From Clostridium frigidicarnis (GTDB taxonomy: Bacteria > Bacillota > Clostridia > Clostridiales > Clostridiaceae): a DNA stretch of 64,000 nucleotides. The DNA lies in contig NZ_FOKI01000002.1 in the NCBI RefSeq assembly GCF_900111985.1, positions 124,001 to 188,000 of the forward strand, written 5' to 3'. Each line of letters opens with the position of its first letter. The stretch's first letter is position 1. The notes beneath the pieces are model-generated. The model was not told where the DNA came from, made no database searches, and saw nothing but the letters and a program-made list of their open reading frames with translations. A program made the position numbers and the translations under genes. Shown piece after piece: positions 45,717 through 54,905 of the stretch.

Positions 45717-45725
45717 GTGTTTTAA

Positions 45726-46157
45726 ATGAGTAGTTTAAATATTATGGATATACAAAAAATAATACCCCATAGATATCCTTTTTTATTAATTGATAAAGTT
45801 GAAAGTTTAGAAGAAGGTAAGCACATTGTGGCATATAAAAATGTAACAATGAATGAATATTTCTTTCAAGGTCATTTTCCAGTTGAACCTGTAATGCCGG
45901 GAGTATTAATAGTAGAAGCATTAGCTCAGGCTGGAGCTGTTGCAATATTAAGCTTAGAAGAAAATAAAAATAAATTAGCTTATTTTACAGGTATAGATAA
46001 AGTTAGATTTAGAAGAAAAGTTGTACCTGGAGATACATTGAGACTAGAAGTTGAAATAATAAAAGTAAAGGGTCCTATTGGTATAGGGGCTGCAGTAGCA
46101 ACCGTTAATGGAGAAAAATGCTGTGATGGACAAATAATGTTTGCAATAGGTAAATAG
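45726..46157 (+). CDS. fabZ: 3-Hydroxyacyl-ACP dehydratase
   Basis: This 143-residue hot-dog-fold enzyme dehydrates 3-hydroxyacyl-ACP. The catalytic histidine is in [17 protein letters not shown] and the glutamate in [23 protein letters not shown] is the N-terminal signature. It is placed between accB and accC, as in other clostridial fab operons. No fabM or fabN-like isomerase gene is in this operon, so the route to unsaturated fatty acids is not visible here. Confidence 0.96.
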   Translation: MSSLNIMDIQKIIPHRYPFLLIDKVESLEEGKHIVAYKNVTMNEYFFQGHFPVEPVMPGVLIVEALAQAGAVAILSLEENKNKLAYFTGIDKVRFRRKVVPGDTLRLEVEIIKVKGPIGIGAAVATVNGEKCCDGQIMFAIGK

Positions 46158-46168
46158 GAGAAAAAAAT

Positions 46169-47518
46169 ATGTTTAAGAAAATTTTAATAGCAAATAGAGG
46201 GGAAATTGCTGTAAGAATAATAAGAGCATGTAGAGAAATGGGAATAAGAACTGTTGCGGTTTATTCAGAAGGAGATAGAACTGCGCTTCATGCACAACTT
46301 GCAGATGAAGCTGTCTGTATAGGTCCTTCACCATCAAAAGATAGCTATCTCAATATACAAAATATAATAAGTGCTACGGTTCTTACAGGAGCAGAAGCTA
46401 TACATCCTGGATTTGGGTTTTTATCTGAAAACTCTAAGTTTGCTTCTATATGCGAGGAATGCAAAATAAAATTTATAGGACCCAAAAAAGAGTGCATAGA
46501 ACTTATGGGTGATAAAGCTAAAGCTAGAGAAATAATGAAAAAATCTAAGGTGCCAGTAGTTCCAGGCTTTGAAGGAGTAATTAAGGATGAAGAGCATTTA
46601 AAGAAAGAATCTCAAAAAATAGGATATCCTGTAATGCTAAAAGCCGCAAGTGGTGGTGGTGGAAAAGGAATAAGAATTGTTAGTAGTGAGGAAGAATTAA
46701 TAAAATCATATAATTCAGCTAAAAGTGAAGCTGAAAATGCTTTCGGAGATGGAACTATATATATAGAAAAATATATAGTGAATCCTCATCACATTGAATT
46801 TCAAATTCTAGGGGATAATTTTGGAAATATAATACACCTATGGGATAGAGATTGTTCAATTCAAAGAAAAAACCAAAAGGTCTTAGAAGAAGCTCCGTCT
46901 ACTTTTTTAAATGATGACATTAGAAAAAGTATGGGTGAAGTTGCTGTAAAGGCAGCAAAATCGGTAAACTATAATAGTGTAGGAACAATCGAGTTTTTAG
47001 TTGATGATGATAAAAACTTTTATTTTATGGAAATGAATACAAGAATTCAAGTAGAACATCCTGTAACTGAAGCTATAACTGGTGTTGACATAGTAAAAGA
47101 ACAAATTAACGTAGCGTCAGGGTTAAGTCTTACTTTTAAGCAAGATGATGTAAAAATAAATGGTCATGCAATTGAATGTAGGATAAACGCAGAGGATCCA
47201 GAAAAAAACTTTATGCCTTGTCCAGGGAAAATAGAAGCTTTAATTATGCCTGGTGGACATGGAATTAGAATAGATAGCGGTATGTATGCAGGATGTACAA
47301 TACCACCCTACTACGATTCTATGATAGCTAAATTAATAGTTCATGGAAAAGATAGAAATGAAGCAATAATGAAAATGAAGAGATCTTTGTGGGAGTTCGT
47401 TGTTGAAGGGGTTAACACCAATATCGATTTGCAGTTTGATATTTTAAGTAATGAAGATTTTGAAAAAGGATATTATAATACAGGTTTTTTAAAGGATAAG
47501 TTGGTGAATAATTTATGA
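46169..47518 (+). CDS. accC: Acetyl-CoA carboxylase, biotin carboxylase subunit
   Basis: This 449-residue ATP-grasp enzyme carboxylates the biotin of AccB. It has ILIANRGEIAVRIIRACREM at the start, the glycine-rich ATP lid KAASGGGGKGIR, the metal-binding EMNTRIQVEHPVTE and an active-site arginine in ECRINAEDP. AGGAG precedes the ATG. Its stop overlaps the accD start by 4 bp (ATGA), indicating coupled translation. Confidence 0.97.
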   Translation: MFKKILIANRGEIAVRIIRACREMGIRTVAVYSEGDRTALHAQLADEAVCIGPSPSKDSYLNIQNIISATVLTGAEAIHPGFGFLSENSKFASICEECKIKFIGPKKECIELMGDKAKAREIMKKSKVPVVPGFEGVIKDEEHLKKESQKIGYPVMLKAASGGGGKGIRIVSSEEELIKSYNSAKSEAENAFGDGTIYIEKYIVNPHHIEFQILGDNFGNIIHLWDRDCSIQRKNQKVLEEAPSTFLNDDIRKSMGEVAVKAAKSVNYNSVGTIEFLVDDDKNFYFMEMNTRIQVEHPVTEAITGVDIVKEQINVASGLSLTFKQDDVKINGHAIECRINAEDPEKNFMPCPGKIEALIMPGGHGIRIDSGMYAGCTIPPYYDSMIAKLIVHGKDRNEAIMKMKRSLWEFVVEGVNTNIDLQFDILSNEDFEKGYYNTGFLKDKLVNNL

Positions 47519-48402
47519 TAAAAAGTTTTTTTAAAAGAAATAATTATATAACCGTAAGCAAAACATCTTTTCAAAATGAAGATAGATGTGAAAAGGGTCC
47601 TAATATTCCTGAGGGAACATGGGTTAAATGTAATTCGTGTGGAAAAATTATTTATTCTAAAGACATGATTAATGAATATAAATCTTGTAAATATTGTGGA
47701 TATTATTTTAGACTAAATCCTAGAGAAAGAGCAAAATTAATATTTGACGAAGAAAATCCAAAGAAGATTTTTGAAAATATAAGGACCAGTAATCCATTAA
47801 ACTTTCCAGAATATGATAAAAAGATAAATAAGGCTATAAAAAATTCAGGAGAAACAGAAGCTGTAACATGTTATGAAGCTCATATTAATGGCGAAAAAGT
47901 AGTGGCATGCATAATGAACAGTGAATTTTTTATGGGAAGTATGGGATCAGCTTTAGGAGAAAAGATAACAAGATGTGTAGAGATGGCAACAGAAAAAAAA
48001 TTGCCACTTATAATTTTCACTGCTTCCGGTGGGGCAAGGATGCAAGAAGGTATGTTTTCTCTTATGCAAATGGCAAAAGTAAATAGTGCTTTAAAAAGGT
48101 TGCACAAATGTGGAGGGTTATATATATCAGTTTTAACTGATCCTACAACAGGAGGTGTAACAGCATCATTTGCTATGATAGCAGACATAGTTTTAGGTGA
48201 AAAGGGAGCATTAGTAGGATTTGCTGGTAGAAGAGTTATAGAGAACACCATTAAAGAGAATTTGCCAGAAAATTTTCAAACGGTAGAATTTTTATTAGAA
48301 AAAGGATTCATAGATAAAATAGTTGAAAGAAAAAATCTCAAAAAAATTCTTTGTAAAATTATTTTAATGCATAAGGGAGGAAATTATTTTGAGTCAAAAT
48401 AA
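47515..48402 (+). CDS. accD: Acetyl-CoA carboxylase carboxyltransferase subunit beta
   Basis: This 295-residue subunit has the N-terminal four-cysteine zinc ribbon (WVKCNSCGKIIYSKD, then CKYCGYYF) and the crotonase-fold carboxyltransferase domain with TASGGARMQEGMFSLMQMAK. It pairs with AccA to transfer the carboxyl from biotin to acetyl-CoA. It overlaps accC by 4 bp and accA by 14 bp. Confidence 0.97.
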   Translation: MIKSFFKRNNYITVSKTSFQNEDRCEKGPNIPEGTWVKCNSCGKIIYSKDMINEYKSCKYCGYYFRLNPRERAKLIFDEENPKKIFENIRTSNPLNFPEYDKKINKAIKNSGETEAVTCYEAHINGEKVVACIMNSEFFMGSMGSALGEKITRCVEMATEKKLPLIIFTASGGARMQEGMFSLMQMAKVNSALKRLHKCGGLYISVLTDPTTGGVTASFAMIADIVLGEKGALVGFAGRRVIENTIKENLPENFQTVEFLLEKGFIDKIVERKNLKKILCKIILMHKGGNYFESK

Positions 48403-49180
48403 TGCTTGGGATAAAGTTGAGAAAGCAAGAAGCAAGGAAAGACCTTCCGCTAAGTTGTATATTAGTAGTATATTTGATGATTTTATAGAATTACATGGAG
48501 ATAGGTACTATAGTGATGATAAGGCAATAATTTCGGGGATAGCTTTACTGAATAACAATCCAGTAACTATTATTGCTCAGTGCAAAGGAGAAAATACAAA
48601 AGAAAATATAGAAAGAAACTTTTCAATGCCCCATCCAGAAGGATACAGAAAAGCTTTAAGACTTATGAAACAAGCTGAAAAATTTAATAGGCCCATTATT
48701 CTATTTGTTGATACTCCAGGTGCTTTCTGTGGAGTAGAAGCAGAAAAAAGGGGGCAGGGAGAAGCTATTGGAGAAAATTTGTTTCATATGAGTGATTTAA
48801 CAGTACCTACAATAACAGTAGTTATAGGAGAAGGGGGAAGTGGTGGTGCTTTAGCTTTAGCGGTAAGCGATGAAGTTTGGATGATGGAGAATTCAATATA
48901 TTCAATATTATCACCAGAAGGTTTTGCGTCTATACTTTGGAAAGACAAAAACAGAGTTAAAGAGGCAGCAGAAATTATGAAAATAACAGCCCATGATTTA
49001 AAAGGCTTTAATATAATAGATTATGTAGTAGAAGAAAATAGTAGCTTAGAAATTACAATGAGTAATTTAAAAAGTGATTTAATAGAAACTTTGAATAAAT
49101 ATATGAGTTTGACAAAAGAAGAGATTTTAGAAAAAAGATATTTCAAATATAGAAATATGGGTAATTATATTGAACTATAA
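48389..49180 (+). CDS. accA: Acetyl-CoA carboxylase carboxyltransferase subunit alpha
   Basis: This 263-residue subunit is the last gene of the operon. It has IAQCKGENTKENIERNFSMP, FVDTPGAFCGVEAEKRGQGE and GEGGSGGALALAVSDEVW, the oxyanion-forming glycines. The start is a TTG inside the accD 3' end, 7 bases after GGGAGG; no better ATG exists before the conserved sequence. A somewhat short N-terminus compared with E. coli AccA (about 319) is normal for Clostridia. Confidence 0.96.
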   Translation: MSQNNAWDKVEKARSKERPSAKLYISSIFDDFIELHGDRYYSDDKAIISGIALLNNNPVTIIAQCKGENTKENIERNFSMPHPEGYRKALRLMKQAEKFNRPIILFVDTPGAFCGVEAEKRGQGEAIGENLFHMSDLTVPTITVVIGEGGSGGALALAVSDEVWMMENSIYSILSPEGFASILWKDKNRVKEAAEIMKITAHDLKGFNIIDYVVEENSSLEITMSNLKSDLIETLNKYMSLTKEEILEKRYFKYRNMGNYIEL

Positions 49181-49192
49181 GTATTATAAATA

Positions 49193-49231
49193 GGCTAAAG
49201 GAATGTAAAAAAGCAATCCTTTAGCTTATTT
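49193..49231 (+). terminator. Terminator of the fatty-acid operon
   Basis: GCTAAAGGA (49194-49202) pairs with TCCTTTAGC (49217-49225), followed by TTATTTTG. Confidence 0.75.
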
Positions 49232-49235
49232 TGCT

Positions 49236-49400
49236 TTAGGCACATTCAAAAAAATAACAAGTTAGTATGCTAGTCTATTTCGTGTCATACTGTGTCAGCA
49301 ATATTAGCCCATAGCTTGTGCTATGAACTAATATCACTTCCTTGTCTAACACGAAATATACATGGCACCTTTGACTTATTATTTTCTTTCATATGTCTTA
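49236..49400. repeat. Dispersed repeat R2, full-length copy (MITE-like hairpin)
   Basis: The ends TTAGGCACATTCAAAAAAAT and ATTATTTTCTTTCATATGTC+TTA form an imperfect terminal inverted repeat. Inside, ATTTCGTGT pairs with ACACGAAAT, and ATATTAGCCCATAGC pairs with GCTATGAACTAATAT, so the whole 165 bp folds as one long hairpin. Parts recur at 7690, 7945 and, diverged, at 13530. No open frame of note; the 64-codon frame across it is not credible. Confidence 0.75.
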
Positions 49401-49463
49401 TAGGAATTTATATTGAAGTTGAATTTATGAATAACTTATTAAATGGTAGAGGCTTTTATAATT

Positions 49464-49625
49464 TGAGATTGAGAATGAACAATTGACAATGGCGGATGAA
49501 ATCTTTTTAGGAAGATTTCTTAAATAAAAATATTTTTAAGAAAACCGTTGGATTTCAACCATAATTGTCAATTCTCAATTTTTAATTGTAAATCGTCAAT
49601 AAGAACGTGGCATAACCATTTTTAT
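49464..49625. repeat. Dispersed repeat R1, copy F (CAATTGACAAT-type ends)
   Basis: The left end is GAGATTGAGAATGAACAATT followed by GACAATGGCGGATG; the right end is the inverse (ATAATTGTCAATTCTCAATT). The core GATGAAATCTTTTTAGGAAG followed by ATTTCTTAAATAAAA and GGATTTCAACC is the same as in copy A, so only the end sequences differ from the TGACAAG type. Confidence 0.75.
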
Positions 49626-49756
49626 TTTATTGCAAATGATAGTTTTATAACTAAGACATTTACTTAATAACATAAGAATTGCTTTATACAATAAAGATTG
49701 GATAATATGTTATAATACATAATGAAATAAAAAGTTAAATGGTAGGTGAAGTGGGT

Positions 49757-51013
49757 ATGAATATACCTTTAGCTGAATTTATGAGACCTAGGACATTAGA
49801 TGAAGTTGTAGGACAGAAGCATTTATTACAAGAGGGAAAGCTAATTGATAGAATATCAAAGTCTAAATATATACCTAATATGATATTTTATGGACCACCA
49901 GGTGTGGGTAAAACTACTGTGGCTAATATAATAGCAAAGATAAGTGATAAAAAACTATATAAGTTAAATGCAACAACTGATTCACTTAAAGATATTAAAG
50001 ATATTATAGGTGACTTGGATACTTTTCTTGGGTATAAGGGTGTTGTTTTATATATAGATGAAATACATCATTTTCCCAAAAGAACACAACAAATATTATT
50101 AGAGTTTATGGAAAATGGCAAAATAACATTAATAGGTAGTACAACAGAGAATCCTTATTTTCATATTTTTAAAGCTATATTGAGTAGGTCTATGGTTGTA
50201 GAATTTAAGCCATTAACTGATGAAGATATAGAAGATGGTTTGAAAAGTACTATAAGAAGGATTAAAGAAGAAAAATCTATAGATTTAAATATTGATTGTA
50301 AAGTTATTAGAGAAATACCTAAATTAAGTGATGGAGATTTTAGAAGAGCTCTTAATGTGCTAGAAATATTGATTAACAGCAGTAATAATGGTGATATAAA
50401 TGAAAGTGACTTAAAAGATATCATTACAGAAAAAACTTTGAATTTTGATAGCTCAGGAGATGTTCATTATGATGTTTTAAGTGCTTTTCAAAAATCAATA
50501 AGGGGAAGTGACCCTAATGCAGCGGTTTTTTATTTATCTATGCTTATTAAAGGTGGAGATTTAACATCTATATGCAGGCGATTATTGGTTATAACCACTG
50601 AGGACATAGGTCTTGCTCATCCTCAAGCTATAACAATTGTTAAATCTTGTGTTGATGCTGCTAGAGAATTAGGATTTCCAGAAGCAAGAATACCATTGGC
50701 ACAGGCTACACTTTTTTTAGCTACATGTCCAAAATCAAATAGTGCTTATATGGCTATAAATAAAGCTATGGAAGATTTAAATACATTAAACATAGGGGAA
50801 GTACCTTCCCATTTGAAAGATTCTCATTATGATGGGGGAAAATTAATGGGTAGAGGAGAAGGATATAAGTATCCTCACAATTACAAGAATAATTATATAG
50901 AGCAACAATACTTGCCTAATAAAATAAAAAATAGAGTGTATTACAACTATGGAAACAATAAGCTTGAGAAAATATGTGAATCATATTGGGAAAGCATAAA
51001 AAATGAAAATTAA
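49757..51013 (+). CDS. rarA: Replication-associated recombination protein RarA (MgsA)
   Basis: This 418-residue AAA+ ATPase, related to clamp loaders and RuvB, acts at stalled replication forks. It starts with PLAEFMRPRTLDEVVGQKHL and has Walker A FYGPPGVGKTT, Walker B VLYIDEIHHF and sensor 1 IGSTTENPYF; the C-terminal tetramerisation domain ends in a typical PHLKDSHYDG-like segment (SHLKDSHYDGGKLMGRG). AGGTGA lies 8 bases before the ATG at 49757; the ATG at 49739 precedes that site and is not preferred. Confidence 0.95.
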   Translation: MNIPLAEFMRPRTLDEVVGQKHLLQEGKLIDRISKSKYIPNMIFYGPPGVGKTTVANIIAKISDKKLYKLNATTDSLKDIKDIIGDLDTFLGYKGVVLYIDEIHHFPKRTQQILLEFMENGKITLIGSTTENPYFHIFKAILSRSMVVEFKPLTDEDIEDGLKSTIRRIKEEKSIDLNIDCKVIREIPKLSDGDFRRALNVLEILINSSNNGDINESDLKDIITEKTLNFDSSGDVHYDVLSAFQKSIRGSDPNAAVFYLSMLIKGGDLTSICRRLLVITTEDIGLAHPQAITIVKSCVDAARELGFPEARIPLAQATLFLATCPKSNSAYMAINKAMEDLNTLNIGEVPSHLKDSHYDGGKLMGRGEGYKYPHNYKNNYIEQQYLPNKIKNRVYYNYGNNKLEKICESYWESIKNEN

Positions 51014-51038
51014 TATATAATATATAGCCTAAGTATTG

Positions 51039-51067
51039 TTGACAAGTATACTCGGGTTTGATAAAAT
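51039..51067 (+). promoter_or_regulatory. Promoter of the isc operon, with candidate IscR site
   Basis: Perfect TTGACA (51039-51044), a 17 bp spacer and TAAAAT (51062-51067). The spacer AGTATACTCGGGTTTGA contains an imperfect dyad resembling Rrf2-type operators, which would let IscR block its own promoter. Confidence 0.7.
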
Positions 51068-51114
51068 ATTTTTTGTAAAGCATAGTGAAACACTCAACTT
51101 TGGGAGTGATAAAA

Positions 51115-51564
51115 ATGAAACTATCAACTAAGGGTAGATATGGAGTAAAAGCAATGGTAGATTTAGCAATCCACTATGGTGAAGATCCTGTATCTATAAA
51201 AATAATATCTAAGAGACAAAATATATCTGAATATTATCTAGAACAGTTATTTTCGCCACTAAGAAGAGCAGGTCTTATAAAAAGTATAAGAGGAGCTCAA
51301 GGTGGATATGTACTTAATAAACAGCCTAAAGAAATCACAGTAGCGGATATAATGGATGTATTAGAAGGCCCAATTGAGATATCAGATTGTGTAGATGGGG
51401 TTACATGTACAAATGTAGATTGTTGTGCTACTAGATTATTATGGGAAAAAATAAAAAAAAGTATTGATAGTGTTATGACAGAAGTTACACTTCAAGATAT
51501 AGTAGATGATTATTTAGCCATGACGAATAAGCATGGAATAATAAATGAAATAAAAATAAAATAA
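51115..51564 (+). CDS. iscR: Rrf2-family Fe-S cluster regulator IscR
   Basis: This 149-residue winged helix repressor has MKLSTKGRYGVKAMVDLA at the start and the recognition region SEYYLEQLFSPLRRAGLIKS. Cysteines in ISDCVDGVTCTNVDCCATR are placed for an Fe-S cluster, as in IscR. GGGAGTGAT precedes the ATG; an in-frame ATG at 51085 lies upstream of that site. It is the first gene of iscR-iscS-iscU-mnmA, so it probably senses cluster status and controls cluster assembly. Confidence 0.93.
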   Translation: MKLSTKGRYGVKAMVDLAIHYGEDPVSIKIISKRQNISEYYLEQLFSPLRRAGLIKSIRGAQGGYVLNKQPKEITVADIMDVLEGPIEISDCVDGVTCTNVDCCATRLLWEKIKKSIDSVMTEVTLQDIVDDYLAMTNKHGIINEIKIK

Positions 51565-51579
51565 TTAGGGAGTGAAACC

Positions 51580-52770
51580 ATGGATAAGAAAATAATATAT
51601 ATGGATTATGCAGCTACTACTTACACTAAAGAAGAAGTATTAAAAGAAATGCTACCATATTTTACAGAGTATTATGGTAACCCATCTTCAATATATTCAA
51701 TAGCTAGAGAAACAAAAAAAGCTATTGATGTTGCAAGAGATAGAGTTTCAAAAGCTTTAAGTTGTGGAACTGATGAGGTGTATTTTACAGCAGGGGGATC
51801 TGAAGCAGATAACTGGGCTATAAAAGGAATTGCATTTGCTCATGCTAATAAGGGAAAACACATAATAACAACAAAAATAGAACACCATGGATTATTACAT
51901 ACTTGTGAGTGGCTAGAAAAAAACGGATTTGAAGTTACTTATCTAGATGTTAATGAAGAAGGATTCGTTGATTTAGATCAACTAAAGAGATCAATAAAAG
52001 ATGATACAATACTAGTATCTGTTATGTTTGCAAATAACGAAATTGGAACAATTCAGCCAATAAAAGAAATAGGTGAAATTTGTAAGGAAAGAAAAATTAT
52101 ATTCCATACAGATGCAGTTCAGGCTGTAGGCCATGTAGAAATAGATGTAAAAGAATTAAATATAGATTTACTTTCTTTAGCAGGACATAAGATATATGGA
52201 CCTAAAGGGGTAGGTGCTCTTTATATAAGAAAAGGATTAAAGATAGACAATCTTATCCATGGCGGTGGACAAGAAAGAGCAAGAAGAGCAGGTACAGAGA
52301 ATGTAGCTGGAATTGTTGGTCTTGGTAAAGCCATAGAGCTTGCAACAGCTGATATAAAGAAAGATAGCGAAAAATTAAGTTTTTTAAGAGATAAATTAAT
52401 GAGTGGAATAGTAGAAAAAATTCCATATACAAAAATTAATGGTCCAAAGGGAGAAAAGAGACTTCCAGGAAATGTTAATATATCATTTAAATTTATAGAA
52501 GGAGAAGGAATCCTTTTATCATTAGATTATGAGGGTATTTGTGCATCAAGTGGAAGTGCCTGTACATCAGGAGCTTTAGATCCGTCACATGTATTGTTAT
52601 CAATAGGCTTAGATCACGAGACAGCTCATGGATCATTAAGACTATCATTAGGAGATAACACAACAGAGGAAGAAGTAGAATATGTTTTAGAAAAACTTCC
52701 TCCTATAATAGAAAGACTTAGAAGTATGTCACCATTATGGTATGATTTTAAAAAGAGAGGGGAAAAATAG
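51580..52770 (+). CDS. iscS: Cysteine desulfurase IscS (NifS-type)
   Basis: This 396-residue PLP enzyme removes sulfur from cysteine for Fe-S clusters and thiolated tRNA. It has YMDYAATT at the start, the PLP lysine in SLAGHKIYGPKGVGAL, and the mobile persulfide cysteine in ASSGSACTSG. It lies 15 bp after iscR and 2 bp before iscU. A single desulfurase next to both iscU and mnmA suggests it feeds both pathways. Confidence 0.96.
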   Translation: MDKKIIYMDYAATTYTKEEVLKEMLPYFTEYYGNPSSIYSIARETKKAIDVARDRVSKALSCGTDEVYFTAGGSEADNWAIKGIAFAHANKGKHIITTKIEHHGLLHTCEWLEKNGFEVTYLDVNEEGFVDLDQLKRSIKDDTILVSVMFANNEIGTIQPIKEIGEICKERKIIFHTDAVQAVGHVEIDVKELNIDLLSLAGHKIYGPKGVGALYIRKGLKIDNLIHGGGQERARRAGTENVAGIVGLGKAIELATADIKKDSEKLSFLRDKLMSGIVEKIPYTKINGPKGEKRLPGNVNISFKFIEGEGILLSLDYEGICASSGSACTSGALDPSHVLLSIGLDHETAHGSLRLSLGDNTTEEEVEYVLEKLPPIIERLRSMSPLWYDFKKRGEK

Positions 52771-52772
52771 TA

Positions 52773-53204
52773 ATGATATACAGTGATAAAGTAATGGATC
52801 ATTTCAGAAATCCTAGAAATGTTGGAGAAATAGATAATGCCAATGGAATAGGTGAAGTTGGAAATGCTAAATGTGGAGATATAATGAAAATATATCTAAA
52901 AGTAGAGAACAATATAGTTAAGGATGCTAAGTTTATGACTTTTGGATGCGGTTCTGCTATAGCATCTTCAAGTATGGCAACGGAATTAATAATAGGAAAA
53001 AATTTAGAAGAAGCTTGGAATTTAACTAATAAAGCAGTTGCAGAAGCATTAGATGGCTTACCACCAGTTAAAATGCATTGTTCTGTACTAGCAGAAGAAG
53101 CAATTCATAAAGCTATAAATGATTACAGAGTACAACAAGGACTAGAACCATGGGAAACTAAAGAATATCATGATATACATGATCATGTTCATGGACATGA
53201 ATAA
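52773..53204 (+). CDS. iscU: Fe-S cluster scaffold IscU (NifU N-terminal type)
   Basis: This 143-residue scaffold has the three cluster-ligand cysteines in [23 protein letters not shown] and [12 protein letters not shown], with the aspartate after the first cysteine that tunes cluster release. The C-terminus is histidine-rich ([12 protein letters not shown]), which may bind metal and is common in clostridial homologues. It is coupled to iscS. Confidence 0.95.
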   Translation: MIYSDKVMDHFRNPRNVGEIDNANGIGEVGNAKCGDIMKIYLKVENNIVKDAKFMTFGCGSAIASSSMATELIIGKNLEEAWNLTNKAVAEALDGLPPVKMHCSVLAEEAIHKAINDYRVQQGLEPWETKEYHDIHDHVHGHE

Positions 53205-53227
53205 TAATTTATAAAGGTGATTTTATA

Positions 53228-54304
53228 ATGAAGAAAAAAGTTGTAATAGGAATGAGTGGAGGCGTAGATAGCTCTGTTGCTGCATATCTTTTAAAGCAAC
53301 AAGGATATGATGTAATAGGGGTTACTATGCAAGTTTGGCAACAAGATGATGAATATGAAGAAAAGGAAGGCGGATGTTGTTCATTATCGGCTGTAAATGA
53401 TGCAAGAAGAGTTGCTGATAAGTTAGATATTCCTTTTTATGTTTTAAATTTTAGAGATATATTTAAAAACAAGGTTATAGATTATTTTGTTGATGAATAT
53501 ATTGAGGGAAAAACTCCAAATCCTTGTATAGCATGTAACAAGCATATAAAATTTGATGAACTTTTAAGAAGATCATTAGGTCTTGGAGCTGATTATGTAG
53601 CAACGGGGCACTATGCAAAAGTTATAAACAAAAATGGAAGATATTTACTTGAGAAATCAGATGATGATAAAAAAGACCAAACTTATGCATTGTATAATAT
53701 GACTCAGTATCAGTTAGAACGTACACTAATGCCTTGTGGTGAATATTCTAAGGATAAAATAAGAGAAATAGCAAAAGAAATAGGTTTAGAAGTTCATAAT
53801 AAAAAAGATAGCGAAGAAATTTGCTTTATACCAGATAATAATCATGGTAGGTATATAAAAGAGGTTACAGATGGAAAAGTTAAAGAAGGCTATTTTGTTG
53901 ATAAGGAAGGAAATAGGCTAGGAAAACATAAAGGGATTGTATATTATACTATTGGACAAAGAAAGGGGCTAGGCATAGCACTTGGAAGACCAGTATTTGT
54001 AATAGATATAAATCCTATGACTAACGAGATTGTCCTTGGTAGCGAGGAAGAAATCTTTAAAACAACTCTTACAGCAAAAGATATTAATTTTATACCATTT
54101 GAAAACTTAATTGAACCTATGGAAGTTCAAGCTAAAATAAGATATTCTGCAAAGCCAGCAGAAGCAATTATAACTCCATTAGAAAATGGTAGGGTAAAGG
54201 TTGAATTTAAAGAAAAACAAAGGGCTATAACGAAGGGTCAATCAGTAGTATTTTATGATGAGAATATAGTTATTGGTGGCGGCGTTATAGATGGTTTAAT
54301 ATAG
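53228..54304 (+). CDS. mnmA: tRNA 2-thiouridylase MnmA
   Basis: MnmA makes 2-thiouridine at wobble position 34 of Lys, Glu and Gln tRNAs. The 358-residue protein has the P-loop [12 protein letters not shown], the catalytic cysteines in [12 protein letters not shown] and [10 protein letters not shown], and a C-terminal tRNA-binding beta-barrel. AAGGTGAT precedes the ATG. It takes persulfide from IscS, the second gene of the operon. Confidence 0.97.
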   Translation: MKKKVVIGMSGGVDSSVAAYLLKQQGYDVIGVTMQVWQQDDEYEEKEGGCCSLSAVNDARRVADKLDIPFYVLNFRDIFKNKVIDYFVDEYIEGKTPNPCIACNKHIKFDELLRRSLGLGADYVATGHYAKVINKNGRYLLEKSDDDKKDQTYALYNMTQYQLERTLMPCGEYSKDKIREIAKEIGLEVHNKKDSEEICFIPDNNHGRYIKEVTDGKVKEGYFVDKEGNRLGKHKGIVYYTIGQRKGLGIALGRPVFVIDINPMTNEIVLGSEEEIFKTTLTAKDINFIPFENLIEPMEVQAKIRYSAKPAEAIITPLENGRVKVEFKEKQRAITKGQSVVFYDENIVIGGGVIDGLI

Positions 54305-54319
54305 AAGTTGGTGTATATA

Positions 54320-54360
54320 ATACCTCAAGTTTGTTAAATAACTTGAGGTATTATTTTTTT
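54320..54360 (+). terminator. Terminator of the isc-mnmA operon
   Basis: AATACCTCAAGTT and AACTTGAGGTATT enclose a short loop, followed by eight T. Confidence 0.9.
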
Positions 54361-54398
54361 TTCTGTGGACAAAATAAATTAGAAAGGAAGTTGAGGCA

Positions 54399-54905
54399 AT
54401 GCTACGAACTAAGGAATTTCAGTATATGAAAGTTGAAAACAAACATGGGAAATATTTAGGGTTTGTTAAAGACATAGCAATCAATTACAATAGTAAAAAT
54501 GTAGTTGGGTTCAAAATATCTACATTTTCTCTATTTTCTAAAGATACATATGTTTTAAAGGAAGACATAGTTTGTGTGAATGAAAAATTAATAGCAGAAA
54601 AAACTATAAAAGAAGATTTATTATGTTTCAATGATATAAAATTTTTAGATGTTATTACATGTAAAGGATGTATGCTAGGAGTTCTAGAGGATTTAATAAT
54701 TGATATAAAGACATTTACAATAAAAGCCATTATTGTAGGAACTGGAATAATAAATAAGATGGTAAATGGAAAAGAAGTATTACTTATTAATAATACGATA
54801 CTAGGAGAATTTAATGTATTGTATTATCCAAATAGTAATATAAGGTGTTTCTCACTTCCACATAAGCTCATAGGAGTTGAAGAGTATGAAGAGGATTGCT
54901 ATTAA
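54399..54905 (+). CDS. PRC-barrel domain protein
   Basis: This 168-residue protein contains two PRC-barrel-like repeats: VENKHGKYLGFVKDIAIN (about 12-60) and TCKGCMLGVLEDLIIDIKTF (about 87-135). PRC-barrel domains occur in RimM and in membrane- or RNA-associated proteins; here the function is unknown. GAAAGGAAG precedes the ATG. Its 3' end overlaps the start of the permease gene by 20 bp, which suggests that the two proteins act together. Confidence 0.8.
   Translation: MLRTKEFQYMKVENKHGKYLGFVKDIAINYNSKNVVGFKISTFSLFSKDTYVLKEDIVCVNEKLIAEKTIKEDLLCFNDIKFLDVITCKGCMLGVLEDLIIDIKTFTIKAIIVGTGIINKMVNGKEVLLINNTILGEFNVLYYPNSNIRCFSLPHKLIGVEEYEEDCY

Noticed and set aside
49292-49486. 64-codon frame on the + strand between accA and rarA
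   Set aside because: It runs across the R2 hairpin element and into R1 copy F and has no ribosome binding site or family resemblance.
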